64,000 nt of DNA from Alisma plantago-aquatica (taxonomy: Eukaryota; Streptophyta; Magnoliopsida; Alismatales; Alismataceae): positions 539,886,879-539,950,878 of the forward strand of contig OY856413.1 in assembly GCA_963693085.1 (NCBI GenBank), given 5' to 3'. Positions within the stretch are counted from its first letter, which is position 1; each line of letters begins with the position of its first letter. The notes under the pieces were generated by a model. It ran no database searches, was not told where the DNA came from, and saw only the letters and a program-made list of their open reading frames with translations. The translations under genes and the position numbers were made by a program. Below, piece by piece: positions 58,877 through 64,000 of the stretch.

Positions 58877-61800
58877 TGTGACGTCCCCAGATTTTCTAAA
58901 ACTTAATCTGATGTGTGACGTCCAAATTGAAACCCTCACCTCAGCGAGAATCCCAATTTAACATCCCACACAAGGCTAAGAAGAAGAAGATCAAAGGAAG
59001 TTAGAAGGAAACACAGTAGCACATGTACATGAACAATAAACAAACCATACACACATGTTCACCATTCAACATATAATTACAACATGAATTGTTACAACAT
59101 TTGATATTACATATTGAACAGCAAACTACTCAACATATACATGTTCAACAACTAAACAATAGGATCTTAAGACAACAAGTCCACCTATACATCAGCTCGC
59201 TACACAACTCTCTCTATCTTGGATCTTCAAGAGCATAACCACAACCTAAATAAAAGATTACATGCAGTACACGTCAGCAAAATATTTCAAGAATATTGTA
59301 CTGAGTACGCCTACGTGTCTTTTTATATACCTCTCATCATATCTTGGCAATAAGATAAAACTAATACTTGGCAGCATTAAACAAAATATAAGAAAAGGCG
59401 TAGAGTTGCACAAAGATATTTGTTACTAGAAGAGAACACATATTTTAGGCACATTTCTATTATATGTAAACTTGATCAATCACATGCACTATTCTACCAA
59501 AGAGATTTAGTTCTCACATGTACTATTCTGCCAAAGAGATTTAGTACTTCATAAATGCACTATTCTGCTAAAGAGATTTAGTGCTCACATGTACTATTCT
59601 GCCAAAGAGATTTAGTACTTTCATCAATGCACTATTCTACCAAAGAGATTTAGTGCTATCATATAATGGACCAGATATCTTATGTTTCATGTGTTCATAG
59701 CAATAAGTACGAAAAATCAGGCAACATATCATACCAGAACAATCATTTCATCCAATACCATATGCCAAGTATTTTACTATGCATATAACACAAGCATATT
59801 GAATAATAAGCCAAGTAAGAGGTAATGGCGTACCTTGATCAAGAACAAACCTAATCATCATATATCCCTCATGTCAACTATATCTTTGGTTAAACCTGAT
59901 CAAGACAAGACCATATACTATCATCAGGTTCTCATCCTATTATATCTCCTCTTAACCCTAATCATGCTCATATTAGGGTTTCACTTTATCTCATTAGGAT
60001 ATATACATTATCACTTTCATTCTCATCTTAGAATTATCTCACTATTCTCATATTCCAGGTTAGGATACATAACCTTACATCAAGTTCCATATCATTATTT
60101 ATACATATTAACTCTAAGTTAAATGTATTACTCAAATTAGGGTATCATCACATGTTTCAAGGTTCATTATCATATAACATGGATTTCGTGAATATAACTG
60201 ATCTCAAATTTATATATTATGTTCCAGTTACAGATATGAGGGTTTTCTGTAAATCTCATCATTTTTTGAGCATGTGTGCATTAATTGCATTATCTTTAAT
60301 GTTATTAGCCTTAATTAGACATATTAATCAAATTCCGTAATTTCATGCATCAACATGATCATCACTGACATCAGGTGCACTATAAGCATTATTATGGAGT
60401 TACTGACATTTTTCCATAATTTTATGTCATCATTTGTTATTTATTATTCATTAAATAAGCATTACACATCTTTCATGATATCACTGAGATTTAATCATCA
60501 AAAGCCTGATATTATACTTTCATTGTGTTCCACTAATTTTTCTGAGAATTTTGGTATATTATATGTATTTTTCTGATCACTGTGCTATTTTCTATGAATT
60601 TTAGAAGATCTGCATATTAACTGAACATTTTACCTTAAGCGGCCAATCCGGCATCGCCACGTGTCCACCCAGGGCACGGGTTCTGCCTCACACTGGGCCA
60701 TGGTTCATCTAGTCTGGAGCCGGTTCAGGATGTAATATGGGCCGGTCTGCATCATTTTTTCTTTCTCCGCCCCCTTCATTCCCTCGTTCGACGCAGTCTG
60801 TCTGCGGGATTGATCCGCCGCCGTGGGGCTGTCCTTCGGCAAGGATGCCTCGCCTCGTGCCTGATGCTATGGGCTTGAATGTCGCCTCACACCATAACGA
60901 AGGCAAGGAGTCTTGCACTCCTCTACCTCACAACCCCGCCGCCGTGAAGGAGGGCTCCGACGAGCAACCAGTACTGATCCAACTCTCCTCCCTAACCTAC
61001 GAAGGCTTCCATCATCTTCGGTTGATCATCTAGAGCGTCGCCAGCCACTCAGGTCTCTAGCTAGACATCTAGAGCTCCACTCGCACCTACTCGCCGCCGC
61101 TGCGGTGAGGTTCTGCTCTGTGGTCTGCGCGATCTCACCACTACGTCCACACGTTCATCATCGCGCTCGTCGCGTGAACAAGGTCTCGACAGACCCATTC
61201 TCCACTTTCTCTCCTTCTCGACGTCATCCATCTCTCCGATCTGCTCTGTGCAAGATGAACACTTCCATCTTGTTCCTGGTCCGTGAGCCGTCAGTGATGG
61301 CTACTGCTTCCTCTGTTCCGCACCGCGGCTAACTGGTCTCTTTCCTTAACCTTCCCTCTTTTCAGCACTCAGCTACGATCTGATCATGCTAGTCCTTCTC
61401 CATCTCATTTCTCCCCTGCGGTTGGCAATGGAGCGATCGAGGTGTATGGGGGTCTCTCTCTCTCTCACCGTAGGCTTGCATATGCTCCGAGAGAGGTTCT
61501 ACATGTAGCCCATGATCGGACGAAGGAAACTGCCCATAAGTTTTGCTCTAGGGCCATGACTTTGATGTGGGTTTGGTTGAGGCTCAGTTGTGTTTCACCC
61601 CTACGAATAGCTGATAACCGCAGTGCATGCAAAATGGATTGCTGAGTCCTTGTGTGGCTGAGATGCAGTTACACTAGTTGCTCTTCTTGTTTACTCAAAA
61701 GCATAATGCGTCTAGTCAAAGGCTTGTATCTCTTTTATCAATTAGCAACCCATGTGATAACCGGTGTCGCCCTAACTAAGTCTAAAACAACATTAAATCT

Positions 61801-62185
61801 TAGTTGTATTTTCATCGATATTAGTCAATTAAACAACCTCAACCATCTATACTTTTCTCCAGGAATATCCTAATATCTTAGAATCTAAACCATTGGTTCC
61901 TCGTCATATCATCAACTTTCGATGAAATCTTGGTACCAAAACTATTACTATTTGAATTATCACTACAATACCTCAAGGAGACATGAACTCAGAGTTCTTC
62001 TATCAACATTGGTCTATTTCAAAACATTATTCAAATAATTAAAATTCTTAAATCAACTCAAACCCACAAGAGTTAACTTATGTTCTTAGATATCTACGGA
62101 ATCCAAAAGATCACTCTATCACAACCTACACACCTTAAAAGACATTTCGTCCTCAAAATTAAGCCCAAAAATCCAGTCTTTCACA
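58877..62185 (-). repeat. 3' LTR of the minus coding-free element
   Basis: 3309 bp, inverted relative to 36470-39691. The outer parts align well (for example the TATAAAAAGACACGTAGGCG region near 59320 and 39240). The GC-rich island at about 60640-61660 does not align with the island at 36900-37960 of the first element, although both are bordered by a shared CCACGTGG-type word. Confidence 0.8.
59480..59665 (-). repeat. LTR minisatellite, core CTATTCTGCCAAAGAGATTTAGT
   Basis: Five copies about 36 bases apart of ACTATTCT(G/A)CCAAAGAG. The CCAAAGAG core is the reverse complement of CTCTTTGG in the first element's minisatellite, but unit length and flanks differ. Confidence 0.85.
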
Positions 62186-63999
62186 TCATATACATCTTAA
62201 AAGAACTTTCGTCCTCGAAAGTAAACCATACTCATACTTCCAGGGAAAACCTCATCTTGCATTCATCAACATATAGGCACCATTCTATGTACAACATAGA
62301 CAAAAGCTCCATAACTATATCCAAGCTACTAGGTGTTTTCAAACATCTAAGGTGATACATGGGTGAACCGCTCATCATATAACATGGTTTAGGGGCTTAG
62401 GTTACATCATTACGTATCTCATATATTAGGTTTGCATCCTTGCCTTTACCCATGCATTAGGGTTCCCACATCATATTCCATGTTCTAAAGGAGTGAACTA
62501 AGATGAACTCATACATCAAGGTGTCATCAACATTTTATTGAGCTAATTATTAGAACATGTTCAACATTAACATATGCCTTTTAGGAGGGAGTTAACTAAA
62601 GTTAACCCACTTTATTCATCTAGATCATGTCAAGGTTTCATAATAAACTGTAATCTTTATTGGTGATTTCATCACAAGATTAACCTACAGTTTCACATTA
62701 TCATCATTATTCATGTATATGGTTAACCATTTATACTTTGATATCTATTAAACCATTTCTAGGTTTTCATCATATCATGTCTATATATTACATCTCGAGA
62801 TTAGATCACATCTCTACATGTATTATATCATGGTTGTGTTAAACAAACTTATATAAGTGGCTTATCAAACATATATCAAAACTTCATCTAGTCCAATTGA
62901 GGTTATCCTGACCCATATCATGAGAGTAGTGCCATGCTCAGTCTCTCTGAGCTCACTCAACTCTATGAGTATCTCATATGTATATACTTTATCCTCCCTC
63001 CTTGGTTTAGGGTTCTTAGATTACCTCATTGGCACTGGGGATAGCCATACAAGCTCTAGACACATAAGCACAAACCAAAACATGCTATTACATACTCTTC
63101 ATAGGTCTCTACCCATGAGACATGCTTACCCAAAACTCTCTTATATATACACATCACTAGATTCCTTCATGGGGAACCACCAACCCGAGCATGAGGCTTC
63201 ACAAAAACTAAAAACATAGCTACCTCCTCCAGGGTCTTGGGCTCTCTCTCCCTCACCCAGATGGCAGGCACTCATATTCATACTCACATGCACATATATC
63301 CTGCCTCTCTCTGTCTCTAGGGTTTGGTCCTCCCAAGGACATCTAGGGTTTAGGAAAACTATAGGAATCATACATAGAGTGACTCAACTCAATCACTCAG
63401 GAGTATTCTAGTTTAGGACATATCATATCACATATTTCTCATATCATGGAGTCTAGGTTCTCTGACCTTCTCCCTGTGGGTCTCGCTCTCTCTTGAGCTA
63501 ACCCCCAAACTGGTCCTAACACTAGAGGTCCTCCTTTGTAAAAGAGCTTGAGGCTCATGCTGACTCACAACTTGTCTTAACTTAACATATCTTATCTCAT
63601 AAAAGAATGCATACTTGCATCATTAAAACTTATTTCCAAAACCTCAAAACAGAACTTAAGTCCTCGAAGACAAACATAGATTATCATAACCATCTTATAT
63701 CATCGATGTAAGACTTACATCATATCATCAAAACCTATTTCATCTATTCCATCTATCATATATGCCAAACAAGGCTCTAGACATCTAATCTAGAACTATC
63801 TCTCTTCTAGACTAATGTCATTCACTTTCACTTAGGTTGCATGATCACCTCCTACTCGTACATGTGTGGGGACACATTTTTGTAATACATGTACATAATA
63901 AAATATTATATAGTTTTTCTCCGATAAAACAAGCGTCAGAGAAAACTATCGAGGTTCGATCCATTTGGAATCAAAAACCAAATCCAGAAATGAGTGTCC
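62186..63999 (-). other. Interior of the minus coding-free element (partial)
   Basis: Starts on the minus strand side with GAGGACGAAAGTTCTTTTAAG before the LTR and aligns inverted with 40071-42005. No coding domain. Confidence 0.75.
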
Positions 64000-64000
64000 C

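Larger units (their letters stand above)
58877..63999 (-). mobile_element. Second coding-free LTR element, minus orientation, continues past window
   Basis: 3' LTR 58877-62185 (plus-strand ends TGTGACGTCCCC and CTTTCACA), then interior 62186-63999 matching about 42005 back to 40071 in the first element. It enters the chromovirus protease after GACACA. The other LTR and the second target-site copy should lie beyond 64 kb. Confidence 0.8.

Noticed and set aside
60737..61332. Host gene in the right GC-rich island
   Set aside because: Overlapping Arg/Pro/Ser-rich frames with no recognisable domain; composition alone explains their length.

Overview
The window is plant nuclear DNA from an angiosperm with a large, repeat-dense genome; I cannot name the species or decide between monocot and eudicot. 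I found no host gene I would defend. Nearly every supportable feature is an LTR retrotransposon or part of one, and many are inserted inside each other. The lineages seen are Athila/Tat-type Ty3-gypsy (primer-binding sites matching tRNA-Asp), a Ty1-copia element, a chromovirus with a chromodomain integrase, coding-free elements with 3.2-3.3 kb LTRs, a LINE fragment and a solo Cassandra-type LTR carrying a 5S rRNA-like domain.

Layout. 1-3655 is an LTR-like block (minus orientation, cut by the window start) with a 58-bp tandem repeat and many TATCGGGC-type words. 3656-9175 is AT-rich and holds a diverged segmental duplication, one copy split by a LINE RNase H-like fragment and an (AAT)n tract. 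From about 9.2 to 36.5 kb lies an old plus-strand Athila-type element, 'element A': 5' LTR, PBS at 23470, gag, protease, no reverse transcriptase or integrase, then an Athila ORF1-like gene. Part of its gag is inverted in place. Two elements sit inside A. 'GE1' (9698-21565, minus) has 1.8-kb LTRs, gag, and two non-retroviral genes in place of pol. A copia element (26577-34749, minus) has 708-bp LTRs and a perfect 5-bp target duplication. At 36470 a coding-free element with 3.2-kb LTRs (plus) enters A. Its 3' LTR breaks at 42873 into a chromovirus block (42875-58876, minus) arranged LTR, internal, LTR, partial internal. A second coding-free element in the opposite orientation (58877 to beyond the window) is inserted in the second chromovirus protease gene.

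How the genes relate. No element here is intact: every coding frame carries in-frame stops or frameshifts. Still, the order of insertions can be read. The copia element looks young (LTRs about 97-98% alike by eye), GE1 is older, and A is the oldest host.

The part most worth following is GE1. It keeps the cis signals for transposition but has no pol. Its first extra gene starts with MARTKQT, identical to the histone H3 tail. Its second appears to contain two Ulp1/SENP-like (C48) protease-fold regions, one with substituted catalytic positions and one with HW kept but a broken Cys box. A second theme is a family of short GC-rich words around TATCGGGC/GCCCGATA that recurs in the non-coding parts of several otherwise unrelated elements.
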